From: Bacteroidales bacterium | GTDB taxonomy: Bacteria; Bacteroidota; Bacteroidia; Bacteroidales; F082 | Assembly: GCA_015488735.1 (NCBI GenBank) | Contig: WFNG01000261.1 | Coordinates: 1-39,883, forward strand | Reading direction: 5' to 3' | DNA length: 39,883 bases | The notes under the pieces: model-generated | Database searches by the model: none | What the model was told of the DNA's origin: nothing | Seen by the model: the letters and a program-made list of their open reading frames with translations, nothing else | Part shown: positions 15,258 through 23,907 of the stretch, piece by piece | Layout: each line of letters starts with the position of its first letter | Numbering within the stretch: position 1 is the stretch's first letter | Program-made: the position numbers and the translations under genes

Positions 15258-17492
15258 TCAGGTTATTTCCAGTAAATCATGTGCATTTACAAACAAAATA
15301 TCACCCACGCCATCGTAACCTTCAAAATGTTTTTGTCCTTTTTGCTTAAGCTGGTCGTTATAAAATCCGACAACAGTTAATGCTGCTTCAGAAGAATATT
15401 GTGCCACGAGCGTTCTGAAATTTACATCCGGATCCTGTTCAATTACAGTGATGTTGTTTCTTGAAACAGGGAGCCTTCCTTCCTGAACAAATTGAGCAAT
15501 GTTTACGCGGGTTTCTTCTATTTTGTTACGGGGAGAAAGTGTGAACAGGCTTATGGTAGCCTTTTTCCAGGCCGGATGCCCCAGAATAACGTAGCTCAGC
15601 AGAATCATCAGCCGCTCATTATCTCTGTTTAAGTCACGAATCCAGATATGAATACCATTATCGTATTTGATATTTCGCATGGAACTACCGAGAATACAAA
15701 TATCAAAGTCACCAGCCTGAACCATGCGCAGGTTTTCAATAATATGAGGAAGTTGGTCCGGCTCATGTTTGTCATACTCAAATATGATAATGTTGTTCTC
15801 AACACCTGATATTCCGGGTGTTTGAATTATCTGGGCAATGGCAGAAGTATAGGATGGAGAGATAATGGCACTGACTATCATGTTTCCTTCTGTTTTATTT
15901 GCCTTTGTAAGCAGGCGGTCCATAACTTTTTTTGCCTCGAGGTGTGTTTCGCGTGAATAATATCCCTGAATATAATGCATATAAGTGCCAAAGCCATGGG
16001 AATAGGATATCCAGTTAAGTAAATCAAAAATTTTATCCCGTTCAAAAGTGTCAGACGAAATACAAATAGCGGAAGGGCGCCAGGTTCTTTCTTTCAACGT
16101 GCCGCTTTGTAAAAAAACGGTTAGCTTACGACTAATCTGAAACATAACACCATGAAAAATGTTTTCGAGTCCTTTCCTGTCCTGATGAATATGTTTCATC
16201 CAAAAATAGAGCAGAAAAATGGTGACCACTGATATAAAAGCATACAGCGGATTCATTAAGAACATTAATGTGGTGGCAAAAATAAACCCTGCGAGAGAAA
16301 AATACCATTTTGACTGAAAAGTAGGCCGGTAGGAGGGGTCCGAACCAAAATGGTTCAGAAAAGAAATCAGGTTCATGGAGGCATAAGTAATCATGAAAAA
16401 CATGGAAATTATTTTTGCAACAGCATCAACACTTCCAAGAACAACAAATACCAATGCCAGCAAAAGGGTAAAAAAGGTGGCGCTTTGTGGTTCGTTGGTT
16501 TTTCCTTTTCCTTTGGCCAGCAATGTGTTCATTTTTTCTGATGGAAAAGATTGGTCTGCAGCAATAGCCTGTAATGTTCGCGGGGCAACCAGAAAAGAGC
16601 CAATGGCACTGGAAATTGTTGCCGCGGCAAGTCCGAGGGGAATAATTATCCAGCCAAACAGTGCAATCTTGCTCATAATCAAAGGCTGTGTCATAAGATC
16701 CTGTGGCGTGGCTGAGGCATTTAGCTTGATAACTACAAAGACATAAATAATCATTCCTGAAAGGGTTGCCCACAATGTTCCACGCGGGATAGATTTTTGC
16801 GGACTTTTCAAGTCGCCTGACAATCCCACGCCCGCATCCATTCCGGTAAAAGCCGGAAATATAATAGCAAGTATGATAAACAACTGATTCGTATTACGTA
16901 GCGGTTCAGCAATTTCCTGTGTAGTAGTAACATCGGCAACCGGATGGCCAAGAAAAAAAGCTGTTAATGCCAGCAGCAGGATTGTGACCACCACATACAA
17001 CATTTTTATTCCAAGGTTAGCTCCTTTTCTCCAAATAAGAATACCCAGAATAATTAAAGCCGGGATGCTAATCGCCTGACTGGGAATGATTAGATTATAT
17101 TGCTCTTGTATATAGTGAAGCAACGGTGTAAAGGCTTCAGTAAAAGCGATAATATAAAAAGCAACACTAATAGCTTGCGACAGATAAAGCGAGATACCAA
17201 TGGTGGCGCCAATATTTAATCCGAATGAGCGGGAAATCATGTAATACTCGCCGCCTCCTTCCACTTTTTGGTTTGTTGCAATTTCTGAAATAGCCATGGA
17301 GGTGGGAAGCGTTACCATGTGCCCTATGACAATAATGATAAGTACACCCGCTAATCCAACAGTGCCTACTGCTACGCCGAAACGTAAAAACAATATGGCA
17401 CCCAGAATTGTTGATATTGCCGTAAAATAAACAGGGGCTGTTCCCATCGTTCTTTCTGTAAACGGGGAAGTGGTTTTTTTCATAGTCATCAA
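15258..17492 (-). CDS. SLC12-like cation-chloride cotransporter / APC-superfamily permease
   Basis: 744 residues: about 12 membrane segments in the first ~440 residues, then a ~300-residue cytoplasmic domain. The N-terminal core has the APC first-helix signature (GTAPVYFTAISTILGAILFLRFG) and GGGEYYMISRSFG, which closely resembles eukaryotic SLC12 (NKCC/KCC) helix 2-3 rather than ordinary amino acid permeases. The C-terminal domain contains the SLC12-like stretch with IHIWIRDL and LSYVILGHPAW. It may therefore couple Cl- to Na+ or K+, although an amino acid substrate cannot be excluded. It lies 65 nt upstream of the RCK/TrkH pair and 41 nt downstream of the transglutaminase-like gene, all on the minus strand. 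No promoter box is seen directly before it, so cotranscription with the latter is likely. Confidence 0.85.
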   Translation of the reverse strand: MMTMKKTTSPFTERTMGTAPVYFTAISTILGAILFLRFGVAVGTVGLAGVLIIIVIGHMVTLPTSMAISEIATNQKVEGGGEYYMISRSFGLNIGATIGISLYLSQAISVAFYIIAFTEAFTPLLHYIQEQYNLIIPSQAISIPALIILGILIWRKGANLGIKMLYVVVTILLLALTAFFLGHPVADVTTTQEIAEPLRNTNQLFIILAIIFPAFTGMDAGVGLSGDLKSPQKSIPRGTLWATLSGMIIYVFVVIKLNASATPQDLMTQPLIMSKIALFGWIIIPLGLAAATISSAIGSFLVAPRTLQAIAADQSFPSEKMNTLLAKGKGKTNEPQSATFFTLLLALVFVVLGSVDAVAKIISMFFMITYASMNLISFLNHFGSDPSYRPTFQSKWYFSLAGFIFATTLMFLMNPLYAFISVVTIFLLYFWMKHIHQDRKGLENIFHGVMFQISRKLTVFLQSGTLKERTWRPSAICISSDTFERDKIFDLLNWISYSHGFGTYMHYIQGYYSRETHLEAKKVMDRLLTKANKTEGNMIVSAIISPSYTSAIAQIIQTPGISGVENNIIIFEYDKHEPDQLPHIIENLRMVQAGDFDICILGSSMRNIKYDNGIHIWIRDLNRDNERLMILLSYVILGHPAWKKATISLFTLSPRNKIEETRVNIAQFVQEGRLPVSRNNITVIEQDPDVNFRTLVAQYSSEAALTVVGFYNDQLKQKGQKHFEGYDGVGDILFVNAHDLLEIT

Positions 17493-17533
17493 TTCTTATC
17501 CTTGATAATCATTTACTTTTTACCTGGCACTGG

Positions 17534-18214
17534 TTATTGTTCTTCTTTAAGCCGTTGTAGTTCGCGTATTTTCTTTTTTTCAGCGGCATTTTCTGCCAAA
17601 AGTATTTTTAATACATCTTCCTTATATTCCTGCTTGTACGTATTATAAATCTTTTCCAGTGGTAAATCATCAAAAATGCCGCGATCTTTCAAATACTCCA
17701 TATGAGGCTTGCCATGACGGTCATAAAAATGGAAAGTGGCATCGTTTTCACCATCGAACTCTATGGGGATAATCCCATGTCGTTTACAAAGAACTAAATC
17801 AAATGCCGGAGTAGCTTTTATCCATTTCCCATTCAGATAAAGCAGGCTGTAACCATGCCAATAATAAATATTGGTTCTCAGGACTTTGGTTACCTCCTCC
17901 GGACTTTGATGGTTGCGTACATCGGTAAAACCCAGTTTTGCGGGGATTCCTGCAGCCCGGCAAACCGCCGAAAGGAGAACTGCTTTTCCCACACACCAGG
18001 AGGAACCTTTTTGGAGGGTTGTACTCGCCCGCATCCCCTCGATGGTTAAATCGATATGATACGGATTATAACGAATGCCGTTTCTTACGGCATAAAAAAG
18101 TTTTATGGCTTTTTCGCGGGGATGTGTGATTCCCTTTATAGTTTCCTGTGTGAAAGCTTTTACTTCCGGATGGTCAAAATCCAGAAATGGAGTGGGCTGT
18201 AAAAAATTGTCCAT
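17534..18214 (-). CDS. Transglutaminase-like cysteine protease-fold protein
   Basis: 226 residues from the ATG at 18214. The transglutaminase core has C74 in GSSWCVGKAVLLSA, H120 in YYWHGYSLLYLNGKW and D139 in TPAFD, a complete Cys-His-Asp triad in the expected order. No signal peptide, so cytoplasmic; such proteins act as proteases or amide-modifying enzymes, and the substrate is unknown. The C-terminus is a charged, probably coiled helix (about 200-226). An in-frame extension upstream to 18349 would run through the enolase terminator hairpin and the promoter box at 18232-18239, so the shorter start is chosen. Likely cotranscribed with the SLC12-like gene 41 nt downstream. Confidence 0.85.
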   Translation of the reverse strand: MDNFLQPTPFLDFDHPEVKAFTQETIKGITHPREKAIKLFYAVRNGIRYNPYHIDLTIEGMRASTTLQKGSSWCVGKAVLLSAVCRAAGIPAKLGFTDVRNHQSPEEVTKVLRTNIYYWHGYSLLYLNGKWIKATPAFDLVLCKRHGIIPIEFDGENDATFHFYDRHGKPHMEYLKDRGIFDDLPLEKIYNTYKQEYKEDVLKILLAENAAEKKKIRELQRLKEEQ

Positions 18215-18231
18215 GTGATGATTTTTGCTTC

Positions 18232-18239
18232 CAAAGATA
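18232..18239 (-). promoter_or_regulatory. Bacteroidota -7 promoter box (TATCTTTG) for the transglutaminase-like gene
   Basis: Exact TAnnTTTG on the minus strand, 17 nt before the ATG at 18214. It implies that the coding frame upstream of it is not translated as part of this gene. Confidence 0.55.
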
Positions 18240-18289
18240 AACTTTTTAGAATATTTTGAATACTGTGTGTACCCGGAGAAAGGGAAACC

Positions 18290-18321
18290 AAAAAGGCTGC
18301 TCCCGGAGGAACAGCCTTTTT
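18290..18321 (-). terminator. Rho-independent terminator of eno
   Basis: AAAAAGGCTG (18290-18299) and CAGCCTTTTT (18312-18321) form a 10-bp stem. On the minus strand it lies about 18 nt after the eno stop codon and ends in a T run. Confidence 0.85.
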
Positions 18322-18339
18322 GATAAAATATTGAGAAAT

Positions 18340-19617
18340 TTATTTCCAATAATAGAGTGCAGTATCACCCAGTTCCTGTTCGATTTCCATCAAGCGGTTG
18401 TACTTGACCAGACGTTCGCTGCGGCTGGCAGAACCTGTTTTCAGGTGGCCACCATCCATGGCTACGGCAAAGTCGGCCAGGAATGCATCGGAAGTTTCTC
18501 CCGAACGGTGCGAGATGAAATAACGCCAACCAGCATCGCGGCACATACGTACAGCTTCGATAGTTTCACTTACCGTACCTATCTGGTTCAGCTTGATTAA
18601 CGCGGAGTTAGCTGTTCCTTCTTTGATACCACGTGTGATGTATTCCGTATTCGTAACAAAAATATCATCGCCAACCACTTCAATTTTATCGCCAAGACGG
18701 GCTGTAAAGTCTTTGAACCCTTTCCAGTCGTTTTCTCCCAACGGGTCTTCCCATAACACGATAGGATATTTTGAAATCCACTCTTCTGACATTTTTATCA
18801 GACCATTGCTGTCCATTTTACCAGCTCCCGACCATTTGAGGTCATAGTGATCTTTGTTATCAGTGCAGAATGAGCTTGCTGCATTGTCAATGGCAATGGC
18901 AATATCTTTTCCGGGTTTGTAACCGGCTTTTTCTATGGCCTGTATGATGGTTTCAATCACATCTTCGTTGCTGTCGAGATTGGGGGCAAAACCACCTTCA
19001 TCGCCCACACCTGTGGAGAGACCGCGTGCTTTCAGAATACCTTTTAATGTATGGAAAGTTTCGGCTACATAACGCAGGCCTTCACGGAAATTAGGTGCAC
19101 CAAGTGGTACGGCCATGAATTCCTGAATGTCCACACTGTTGTCGGCATGGGCTCCGCCGTTGAGGATATTCATACAGGGAACAGGGATACGACGTGCACC
19201 GGCACCACCGAGATACTGGTACAAAGGGAGACGGGCAGAGTTGGCAGCAGCACGGGCCACAGCCATAGAAACGCCCAAAATAGCATTGGCACCAAGTTTC
19301 GATTTGTTTTTAGTGCCATCCATTTCAATCATTTTGCGGTCGATAATAGATTGCTCATGTGCATGCATTCCCAACAGGGCAGGGGCAAGCACTTTGTTCA
19401 CATTTTCAACGGCTTTCAGAACGCCTTTTCCACCATAGCGTTTTTTGTCGCCATCACGTAATTCGACGGCTTCATTCTCACCGGTACTAGCTCCTGAAGG
19501 AACCGATGCAACAGCTTGTGTTCCATCACTGAGTTCCACATATACCCTGACGGTCGGGTTTCCTCTCGAATCGAGAATTTCCATGGCACGTATGCCACTT
19601 ATTTTGTTGTTTAACAT
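18340..19617 (-). CDS. eno: Enolase (phosphopyruvate hydratase)
   Basis: 425 residues; interconverts 2-phosphoglycerate and phosphoenolpyruvate in glycolysis and gluconeogenesis. Family landmarks are all present: [13 protein letters not shown] at the N-terminus, [17 protein letters not shown], the lid His in [16 protein letters not shown], the Mg ligands in [16 protein letters not shown] and [10 protein letters not shown], and the catalytic Lys in [12 protein letters not shown] followed by SHRSGETSD. It ends YYWK. It has its own terminator (18290-18321), a strong Shine-Dalgarno and a probable promoter, so it is monocistronic. Identification is certain. Confidence 0.98.
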   Translation of the reverse strand: MLNNKISGIRAMEILDSRGNPTVRVYVELSDGTQAVASVPSGASTGENEAVELRDGDKKRYGGKGVLKAVENVNKVLAPALLGMHAHEQSIIDRKMIEMDGTKNKSKLGANAILGVSMAVARAAANSARLPLYQYLGGAGARRIPVPCMNILNGGAHADNSVDIQEFMAVPLGAPNFREGLRYVAETFHTLKGILKARGLSTGVGDEGGFAPNLDSNEDVIETIIQAIEKAGYKPGKDIAIAIDNAASSFCTDNKDHYDLKWSGAGKMDSNGLIKMSEEWISKYPIVLWEDPLGENDWKGFKDFTARLGDKIEVVGDDIFVTNTEYITRGIKEGTANSALIKLNQIGTVSETIEAVRMCRDAGWRYFISHRSGETSDAFLADFAVAMDGGHLKTGSASRSERLVKYNRLMEIEQELGDTALYYWK

Positions 19618-19622
19618 TTTAA

Positions 19623-19629
19623 CCTCCTT
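19623..19629 (-). promoter_or_regulatory. Strong Shine-Dalgarno (AAGGAGG) of eno
   Basis: Perfect AAGGAGG five bases upstream of the eno ATG. This is unusual in Bacteroidota, where strong Shine-Dalgarno sequences are rare, and suggests very high translation. Confidence 0.6.
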
Positions 19630-19663
19630 ATTTTGATAGATTTAAATTTCATTTTTCTGCTTG

Positions 19664-19695
19664 CAAAATTCATCATTTTTCAGCTAAGAAACAAA
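19664..19695 (-). promoter_or_regulatory. Probable eno promoter (TTTG - 20 nt - GAATTTTG)
   Basis: On the minus strand TTTG (19692-19695) is followed after exactly 20 nt by GAATTTTG (19664-19671), which differs from TAnnTTTG only in its first base. Confidence 0.4.
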
Positions 19696-19933
19696 TAAAA
19701 TGAAGAGCTTCTTATTTTATTCCTGTTTCATAAACAGACATTACCTGAGGTATACCGTTTATAACGTTTGCGGATATAATTACATCGCGTTTTCATAGTA
19801 TTTCCAAAGAGACACTTCGTTTTGCCCCTAATTTTTAAATATACAACATAGCGTTATTTTTCAGAAAAAGTTATCAAACTGTTTGTTACAGATATATTTT
19901 GCATTAAAATTGTCATGGCAATAGTTTTTATCT

Positions 19934-19941
19934 TATCTTTG
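19934..19941 (+). promoter_or_regulatory. Bacteroidota -7 promoter box (TATCTTTG) for the lipoprotein gene
   Basis: Exact TAnnTTTG, 34 nt before the ATG at 19976. A partial -33 box (ATTG, 19909-19912) lies 21 nt upstream. Confidence 0.55.
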
Positions 19942-19975
19942 TACTTCATTATAAACCCCCTTAAATCATAAAACT

Positions 19976-20530
19976 ATGAAAATGAAAATGCTATTTGCCA
20001 CTATCCTTTTATCCGGACTTATGTTAAATACAGGATGTCAAAAAGTTAAATCTTTACTGGATGTAAAGTTTAATGCTAATTATACTGTCAATCTCAACAT
20101 GACAGTGCCCCCTGCTTCGGGTTCTGTGAAAAATGCATTGAGTGCTTTTTCAGGAAGCGCATCCATTGACCCGACTTCCAATTCGGAAGTTTCCAAATAT
20201 TTGCATCTGATTAAATCATGGACTGTTAATAGTATCACCGGAACATTTAATAATGTTACCAAAGAGGCTGTTCTGCAAAACGGAACCCTTACTTTCTCTA
20301 ACGATGCAGGCACTGCTACCTGGACATTTACTAATGTGCAGATTAAAAATGGCGGAACTGTCACCATTGATAATAAGAATGGACAGCTGGATAAACTGAG
20401 TACGATATTGAGCTCTAAAAAGCCTTTTACGGTTAAGCTTGCAGGAACAACAAATAAGGATGGTTTTTCTTTTACCCTTTCGCTTGAAATAAATTCAACC
20501 GTTATAGCCAATCCGCTGGGTGCTAAATAA
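19976..20530 (+). CDS. Predicted lipoprotein of unknown function
   Basis: 184 residues. The N-terminus (MKMKM, a hydrophobic core and the lipobox LNTGC with C21) is a clear signal-peptidase-II signal, so the mature protein should be lipid-anchored. The rest is rich in Thr, Asn, Ser and Val with alternating beta-strand character (for example GTLTFSNDAGTATWTFTNVQI), suggesting a small beta-sandwich or barrel on the membrane surface or in the periplasm. I do not recognise a family. It has its own promoter box and a terminator, so it is monocistronic. Confidence 0.8.
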   Translation: MKMKMLFATILLSGLMLNTGCQKVKSLLDVKFNANYTVNLNMTVPPASGSVKNALSAFSGSASIDPTSNSEVSKYLHLIKSWTVNSITGTFNNVTKEAVLQNGTLTFSNDAGTATWTFTNVQIKNGGTVTIDNKNGQLDKLSTILSSKKPFTVKLAGTTNKDGFSFTLSLEINSTVIANPLGAK

Positions 20531-20552
20531 TTCAGGCTGTTCAGATTCAAAC

Positions 20553-20579
20553 AAAAAAGCCGGAATTCCGGCTTTTTTT
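20553..20579. terminator. Bidirectional terminator between the two lipoprotein genes
   Basis: AAAAAAGCCGGAATTCCGGCTTTTTT is a near-perfect palindrome (described here by its arms AAAAAAGCCGG and CCGGCTTTTTT). It has a T run on both strands and lies between convergent genes. Confidence 0.88.
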
Positions 20580-20586
20580 GTAATGT

Positions 20587-21090
20587 TTATTTGCCTGCCG
20601 TTAAATTAACGTGCCCGGGAATAGACAAATGACCCTGGACAATCTTCCAGCCATCTTTCCGCTTTTCTAAAACTCCGGTAAACCGCAACCCCTCAAAACT
20701 CCGTGCTTTTCCTTTGTACACAAAATTATAGTTGAGGATTTCGGCGAACCAGGCGGTTTTCTGGTCTGGACCGATTTTGATATACTGGCTTGTCGGTGAA
20801 ATGTAGGTCTCGCTGATAGCCGCAAATTGTCCCTCAATAGCTTTTTTGATGTTATTCCATCCCATGAGCTTTTCTTCTGAATTTGTACCAAACAAGATGA
20901 TATCGCTGTCTGGTGCCCATATTTGTTCTATCATGGAGAGATCCTGATTTTCATTAGCAATGACATACTTTTCCAGCACATTGGCAACAGCTTTTTTGCT
21001 GTTCTGGTGATTTACCTTTTGCGTTTTTGGGGCATTGCAGGCTGAGGCAATCAGCAGAAACCCAATGAATATTACGGCAACTTTTTTCAT
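20587..21090 (-). CDS. Predicted lipoprotein with SnoaL/NTF2-like domain
   Basis: 167 residues. The signal peptide ends in the lipobox IASAC with C18. Residues about 33-160 have the pattern of an NTF2/SnoaL-like cone: an N-terminal helix (VANVLEKYVIANENQDLSMI), then WAPDSDIILFGTNSEEKLMGW, and strands ending RFTGVLEKRKDGWKIVQGHLS. Such domains bind small ligands or act as enzymes; with a lipid anchor it is probably periplasmic. The substrate is unknown. It is encoded convergently with the preceding lipoprotein, sharing a terminator, and diverges from atpB by 226 nt. Confidence 0.82.
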   Translation of the reverse strand: MKKVAVIFIGFLLIASACNAPKTQKVNHQNSKKAVANVLEKYVIANENQDLSMIEQIWAPDSDIILFGTNSEEKLMGWNNIKKAIEGQFAAISETYISPTSQYIKIGPDQKTAWFAEILNYNFVYKGKARSFEGLRFTGVLEKRKDGWKIVQGHLSIPGHVNLTAGK

Positions 21091-21274
21091 GATGAATAGA
21101 TTTAGTGAATGTTTTTTGGTGTGAATTTACAAAATATTTTATAACGAAGAAAAACCTGCCGGCTGAAAATTTAGAAGAAAAACGTAGCTTGTTGATAACC
21201 AGAGGATAAAGTATATTGGAAGCGCCTTGCCTAAAATAATTTTAAAAACCTTATATTATTTCAGCTTTTCTTCG

Positions 21275-21282
21275 TAAAATTG
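21275..21282 (+). promoter_or_regulatory. Possible -7 promoter box (TAAAATTG) for atpBEFHAG
   Basis: One mismatch from TAnnTTTG, 34 nt before the ATG at 21317. It is the best candidate in the 226-nt gap upstream of atpB; no -33 TTTG is seen. Confidence 0.35.
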
Positions 21283-21316
21283 CACGCAAGATAAAAAACG
21301 AATACCCTTGGATGTT

Positions 21317-22429
21317 ATGATAAGGAAGATAGCTGTAAATCAAATAATTACTATTTTTTTATTTTTTTCTTTTCTCATTCTTGTGCCATTAAATTCAATG
21401 GCGGCAAAAGAGACACCCCCTTCAGAGAAAGGAGCAAAGGCCGCGGAACAAGGACTTGATATTGGGGGTATGATTATGGAGCATGTTACAGATGCCTACG
21501 AATGGCATTTTTTTACTGTTGGCGAGCATAATATTTCTCTTTATCTACCTGTAATTCTTTATGATCAGGGACATTGGATTGTTTTTTCTTCTTCCCGGTT
21601 AAAACATGGCCACGCCTCATATAAAGGTTATTATTTGTGTGAGCATGGTTCGGATATAGGAAAACTAGTTCGTAAAAATGCCAGTGGAAAGGAAGTTTTA
21701 CCCCAATTGGATATTTCAATTACTAAAACGGTACTTGCTATTTTCATCAATGCATTTTTAGTAATTTTAATTTTTATCTCCATTGCCAGATCGTATCGTA
21801 AGAGAGAAGGGAAAGCGCCTAAAGGTATGCAGTCGTTGTTGGAGCCTCTTATTATTTTCATTCGCGATGATGTAGCTAAAGATTCTATAGGTGAAGAAAA
21901 ATACGAGCGCTATTTACCTTATTTAATGTCACTTTTCTTTTTTATTTTGTTCAGTAACCTTTTTGGCATTGTCCCTATTTTTCCGGGAGGTTCCAACGTT
22001 ACAGGCAATATTGCTGTTACCGGAGTGATGGCATTTTTCACCTTTGTTATTACCACGGTAAGCGGGAATAAACATTACTGGAAAGATATTTTTAATACTC
22101 CCGGTGTTCCGTGGTGGTTAAAATATCCGGTTCCGCTTATGCCGTTTGTTGAGCTTATGGGTATTTTCACCAAGCCATTTGTCCTGATGGTACGGCTTTT
22201 TGCCAATATGTTGTCCGGCCATATTGTTCTTGCCGGATTTATCAGTTTGATATTTATTTTTGGAACATTTGGTGTGGGCATGGGATATGGTGTTTCTGTC
22301 TTTTCCATAGCTTTCGCCATCTTTTTGGACTTACTGGAAGTGCTTGTTGCTTTCATTCAGGCCTACGTGTTTGTGTTACTTTCTGCTTTGTATTTTGGAA
22401 TGGCAACGGAGGTGCCCGAACATCATTAA
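21317..22429 (+). CDS. atpB: F-type ATP synthase subunit a, with N-terminal signal and periplasmic domain
   Basis: 370 residues from the ATG at 21317 (a TTG at 21308 is in frame, but the ATG is preferred). It forms the proton half-channels next to the c-ring. The essential Arg is R293 in MVRLFANMLSGH, followed by the conserved C-terminal helices. Before the usual five-helix core the protein carries a signal-peptide-like start (hydrophobic residues 10-27, Ala-rich end) and about 100 polar residues with His and Tyr-rich stretches (WHFFTVGEHNISLYLPVILY, HGHASYKGYYL). This tract should lie in the periplasm and is absent from Escherichia coli subunit a (271 residues). First gene of the second atp block. 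Confidence 0.95.
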   Translation: MIRKIAVNQIITIFLFFSFLILVPLNSMAAKETPPSEKGAKAAEQGLDIGGMIMEHVTDAYEWHFFTVGEHNISLYLPVILYDQGHWIVFSSSRLKHGHASYKGYYLCEHGSDIGKLVRKNASGKEVLPQLDISITKTVLAIFINAFLVILIFISIARSYRKREGKAPKGMQSLLEPLIIFIRDDVAKDSIGEEKYERYLPYLMSLFFFILFSNLFGIVPIFPGGSNVTGNIAVTGVMAFFTFVITTVSGNKHYWKDIFNTPGVPWWLKYPVPLMPFVELMGIFTKPFVLMVRLFANMLSGHIVLAGFISLIFIFGTFGVGMGYGVSVFSIAFAIFLDLLEVLVAFIQAYVFVLLSALYFGMATEVPEHH

Positions 22430-22726
<297 letters not shown>

Positions 22727-22753
22727 TCAGTTTTCAGGAAACGTAAATTTTTC

Positions 22754-22780
22754 AGCATCCCGGCGGTAGGCCGGGATGCT
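22754..22780 (+). promoter_or_regulatory. Strong intercistronic hairpin between atpE and atpF
   Basis: AGCATCCCGGC (22754-22764) pairs perfectly with GCCGGGATGCT (22770-22780) across a 5-nt loop. There is no T run after it, so it should not be a full terminator. It begins 27 nt after the atpE stop, in an 85-nt gap that is the longest within the operon, and could stabilise the 3' end of an atpE transcript or lower read-through. Confidence 0.65.
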
Positions 22781-22811
22781 TAAATCAGAAATCAAATAAA
22801 AAAGATAAATT

Positions 22812-23306
22812 ATGCAATTAATTAATCCCGGAATAGGTCTTATTTTTTGGATGACCCTGGCGTTTCTTATTGTTTTATTTATTCTTGGAAAGTTTGCCTG
22901 GCCGGCTATCCTGAAAGGATTGAAAGAACGTGAGCAAAGTATCCAGGAAGCGCTTGATGCCGCTAAAGAGGCACAGGAACAAATGAAACGGCTTAAAATG
23001 GACAATGATAAATTGCTCAAGGACGCCATGGAAGAACGCGATGCCATCCTCGCGGAAGCCCGTAAAATGAAAGAAAAAATTATTGGTGATGCAAAAGGAA
23101 AAGCAACCGATGAAGCTTCTGTTATCGTAGAGAGTGCAAAAGAAAAGATTAACAGTGAAAAACTGGCTGCTTTGCGTGAAATAAAATCTACTGTTGCCGC
23201 CTACTCCATAGAAATTGCTGAAAAAATTCTCAGAGAAGAATTGAAAGACAAGGCAAAACAGAAAAAATACATTGAGAAGCTTTTGAAAGAAACCAGTTTA
23301 AACTAA
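22812..23306 (+). CDS. atpF: F-type ATP synthase subunit b
   Basis: 164 residues; the peripheral stalk. One N-terminal membrane helix (about 9-30, GLIFWMTLAFLIVLFILGKF) is followed by WPAILKGLKEREQSI and then a long, highly charged helical coiled coil to the C-terminus, which docks onto delta and F1. The single b gene implies a homodimer. It follows the atpE-atpF hairpin and is 12 nt upstream of atpH. Confidence 0.95.
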   Translation: MQLINPGIGLIFWMTLAFLIVLFILGKFAWPAILKGLKEREQSIQEALDAAKEAQEQMKRLKMDNDKLLKDAMEERDAILAEARKMKEKIIGDAKGKATDEASVIVESAKEKINSEKLAALREIKSTVAAYSIEIAEKILREELKDKAKQKKYIEKLLKETSLN

Positions 23307-23318
23307 CAGTCCGTTATT

Positions 23319-23864
23319 ATGAGAGTGAATTTGCTGGCAAAAAGATATGCACAGGCCCTTTTCGACCTTTCGCTTGAAAATAAGCTGGAAGAAAAAGTTG
23401 CCGGAGATATGCGCCTGGTTGGCAGCGTACTTGCAGAAAACAGGGAACTCAGACGGGTAATGTCTAATCCTGTATTGGTTGGTCCCAAAAAAGTTAAAAT
23501 TCTCAATTCAATTTTTGAGAAAAAATTAACAGAACTGAGCCTCCGTTTCTTTAACCTGATTATTCGCAAGGGTCGCGAAACCTATTTAGAAAGTATTTGT
23601 CAGGCATTTGAAGATATTTATCAGGATTTTAAAAATGTAGTGGGTGCCCGGCTCATTACTGCTACTGGTTCTGATGAGAAAATAAGAAAGAATGTTGTGG
23701 AAAAACTCAGCGCCATTACAGATAAAGATATCGTGCTTGAAGATATAACAGATAAGGATATTATCGGGGGATTTGTGGCTCTCCTTGGCGATTACCAGTA
23801 CGATGCCAGCGTGGCCACACAGCTTAGAAGGCTGAAGAAAAATTATGCTGAAAAATTGAAATAA
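23319..23864 (+). CDS. atpH: F-type ATP synthase subunit delta
   Basis: 181 residues, normal length for the family. It links the b-dimer stalk to the top of F1. The helical N-terminal domain (LLAKRYAQALFDLSLE at the start) and the C-terminal segment DIIGGFVALLGDYQYDASV match OSCP/delta. It lies 12 nt after atpF and 43 nt before atpA. Confidence 0.95.
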   Translation: MRVNLLAKRYAQALFDLSLENKLEEKVAGDMRLVGSVLAENRELRRVMSNPVLVGPKKVKILNSIFEKKLTELSLRFFNLIIRKGRETYLESICQAFEDIYQDFKNVVGARLITATGSDEKIRKNVVEKLSAITDKDIVLEDITDKDIIGGFVALLGDYQYDASVATQLRRLKKNYAEKLK

Positions 23865-23907
23865 TTAACCAGGATTTTTAATTAGAAACAAAGATAAAAC
23901 AAAAATT

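Larger units (their letters stand above)
19618..19975. other. Divergent intergenic region between eno and a lipoprotein gene
   Basis: No ORF or RNA gene seen. It holds the eno Shine-Dalgarno and promoter (minus strand), a 6-3-6 inverted repeat CTGTTT-CAT-AAACAG (19723-19737) just upstream of the eno -33 box, and the TATCTTTG promoter box (19934-19941) for the plus-strand lipoprotein. Confidence 0.6.

Noticed and set aside
18215-18349. N-terminal extension of the transglutaminase-like protein
   Set aside because: It would translate through the eno terminator hairpin and a promoter box; the added residues show no domain.
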